In this document: piece after piece, positions 6,585 through 7,420 of the stretch
Layout of the letters: each line of letters starts with the position of its first letter
Position numbering within the stretch: the stretch's first letter is position 1
Source: Chloroflexota bacterium
Lineage (GTDB): Bacteria > Chloroflexota > Anaerolineae > Fen-1058
DNA: 7,420 nucleotides
Assembly (NCBI GenBank): GCA_016219235.1
Contig: JACRBO010000881.1
Coordinates: forward strand, 1 to 7,420
Direction of reading: 5' to 3'
Program-made: the position numbers and the translations under genes
Notes under the pieces: generated by a model
Told to the model about the DNA's origin: nothing
The model's input: only the letters and a program-made list of their open reading frames with translations
Databases searched by the model: none

Positions 6585-6646
6585 GCAGGGTGCAAGTAAG
6601 AGGTTACAGAAGCAAGATGCAAGATGCAGGAGGCAAGAGGCGGGTC
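6585..6646. repeat. intergenic heptamer array GCAAGAT
   Basis: About nine units fill the gap between the two minus-strand genes: GCAGGGT and GCAAGTA at 6585-6598, a degenerate middle, then GCAAGAT, GCAAGAT, GCAGGAG and GCAAGAG at 6612-6639 and GCGGGTC. The last unit overlaps the stop codon of the upstream membrane protein gene (6645-6647). Twenty-eight of thirty bases from 6612 equal the array at 3807. No terminator or strong promoter for the DUF302 gene is visible here. Confidence 0.85.
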
Positions 6647-7166
6647 AGGTGCGTTTGAATAGGCGGCTACCAACGGCGACAATGACATATACCAAGCCCA
6701 GTATGATCAGGCCGAATTTCAGCGCCGCGCAGACGGCCGCGAGGGCAGGCAATGGATCGATCGGCGTGCCGAACAAATTACTGATCAACGCCAGATTCTC
6801 AATCGCATCCAATATTGCCGCCAGCCACAAGCCCCAGGCCAGCGCCAATCCGATTGATCTCCACGCACCCGATCGAAGCACCGTGGCGGCCCACACGCAG
6901 GCGAGGGCAATCGTGGTGGAATAGATCGGCATGTACAGGTAATCGAAGCCCAGGCTGAAACCCGCGTGAATCCGTTCCGTCGGCGTCCACACGCTGATGA
7001 TGTCCGTTGCTTTGCCGACTGTGCCCGCGAATTCAAAATCGACGATGGTGGGTTTGGCCGGGCCGATGAAACGAAAGGCAAACGTAATCAATAGCGTGGC
7101 GATGAGCAACGGGCTGAAGACTCGAGCGCGTCGATCGGACGGGACGGCTTCCAGTGGGTGACGCAT
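6645..7166 (-). CDS. four-helix membrane protein, function unknown
   Basis: A 173-residue protein not assigned to a named family. Four hydrophobic helices are visible: about 17-34, 76-97, 104-128 and 140-166. The 40-residue loop between the first two (DFEFAGTVGKATDIISVW onwards) is probably outside the membrane (inference). Polar residues inside or beside helices, such as DYLYMPIYST (75-84) and LDAIENLAL (119-127), recur in short conserved membrane proteins of bacteria, as I recall, but no function is known to me. The start is ATG at 7166 with GAGG seven bases upstream (7174-7177 complement). The C-terminus ends KRT and its stop overlaps the heptamer array. It is driven by a consensus TATAAT at 7202-7197 and is divergent from the PHP gene. 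Confidence 0.82.
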   Translation of the reverse strand: MRHPLEAVPSDRRARVFSPLLIATLLITFAFRFIGPAKPTIVDFEFAGTVGKATDIISVWTPTERIHAGFSLGFDYLYMPIYSTTIALACVWAATVLRSGAWRSIGLALAWGLWLAAILDAIENLALISNLFGTPIDPLPALAAVCAALKFGLIILGLVYVIVAVGSRLFKRT

Positions 7167-7189
7167 GGCTTAACCTCGCGGCGCAGGGA

Positions 7190-7202
7190 TGGTAAGATTA
7201 TA
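7190..7202. promoter_or_regulatory. overlapping divergent promoter pair
   Basis: On the plus strand TGGTAAGAT (7190-7198) is an extended -10 for the PHP gene, with a start near 7205. On the minus strand a perfect TATAAT (7202-7197) serves the membrane protein gene, with a start near 7190. The two -10 boxes share two bases (7197-7198), so polymerase can probably occupy only one direction at a time. Convincing -35 boxes are not visible on either side. Confidence 0.5.
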
Positions 7203-7233
7203 GTTCAACCTGCACGGAAATGGATAGACCAAC

Positions 7234-7420
7234 ATGATTCCTCACGATTATCATTTGCATTCACATTATTCCTGCGACTGCCAGTCGACGATGGCCGAAC
7301 AGTGCGCCAGCGCAATTGCGAAAGGCATTCCCGAAATCGGCCTTACCGATCACTTCGATCTGCACCCGCTGGATGAGTGCAGCGGCTATTTCAAGTTGGC
7401 CGGATGGATGGCCGAGATCG
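7234..7420 (+). CDS. PHP-domain phosphoesterase, histidinol-phosphatase type (partial, 5' end)
   Basis: The first 62 residues of a gene that runs off the window. The start MIPHDYHLHSHYSCDC carries the HxH metal motif (H7, H9) and the next histidine (H11) of PHP-domain metal-dependent phosphoesterases. EIGLTDHFDLHP (34-45) holds the second metal motif, TDH. This spacing fits the HisJ-type histidinol-phosphatase, which removes phosphate from histidinol phosphate in histidine synthesis, but many PHP proteins of this shape are unassigned. The remaining metal-binding histidines lie beyond the window. The ATG has only a weak upstream purine stretch (GGATAGA) as ribosome binding site, and an extended -10 lies 36 bases upstream. 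Confidence 0.85.
   Translation, partial: MIPHDYHLHSHYSCDCQSTMAEQCASAIAKGIPEIGLTDHFDLHPLDECSGYFKLAGWMAEI

Noticed and set aside
6551..6688. 46-residue N-terminal extension of the DUF302 protein
   Set aside because: It translates the heptamer array and overlaps the end of the upstream gene; ATG 6550 has AAGGAG at ideal spacing and gives the normal family length.

Overview
The window looks like chromosomal DNA of a Chloroflexota-like bacterium (Anaerolineae or a relative; inference). The grounds are the MetRS subtype with degenerate signature motifs and no C-terminal tRNA-binding domain, two adjacent GT-C membrane glycosyltransferases (one with a beta-rich tail), and many short heptamer or octamer tandem arrays scattered between and inside genes. 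I cannot name a species.

Layout. Bases 1-231 hold a possible end of an upstream gene, a promoter-like extended -10, a hairpin-rich transcript ending in a textbook terminator (possible small RNA), and a second extended -10 directly before metG. Methionyl-tRNA synthetase (232-2013, +) follows and is closed by a strong hairpin terminator. Next comes a ComEA-like membrane-anchored SLBB/helix-hairpin-helix protein (2081-2674, +). A 100-base spacer made almost entirely of heptamer repeats, some folding into a hairpin, separates it from two membrane glycosyltransferases (2775-4163 and 4167-6137, +) that are three bases apart and probably co-translated. Two minus-strand genes converge on them: a DUF302 protein (6158-6550) and a four-helix membrane protein of unknown function (6645-7166), with another heptamer array between. 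A short divergent promoter region with overlapping -10 elements separates the membrane protein gene from the start of a PHP-domain phosphoesterase of the histidinol-phosphatase type (7234 to window end, +), which is cut off.

The genes do not form one recognised pathway. The glycosyltransferase pair is a plausible functional unit (sugar transfer from a polyprenyl-phosphate donor at the outer face of the membrane); metG and the PHP gene are housekeeping or metabolic. No complete new system is evident. The unusual signals are at DNA level: heptamer and octamer arrays, three of them read through in frame inside the two membrane glycosyltransferase genes, including a 30-base pair of copies differing at two positions; a strong excess of GATC and CGATCG; an uncharacterised structured RNA upstream of metG; and a symmetric divergent promoter.
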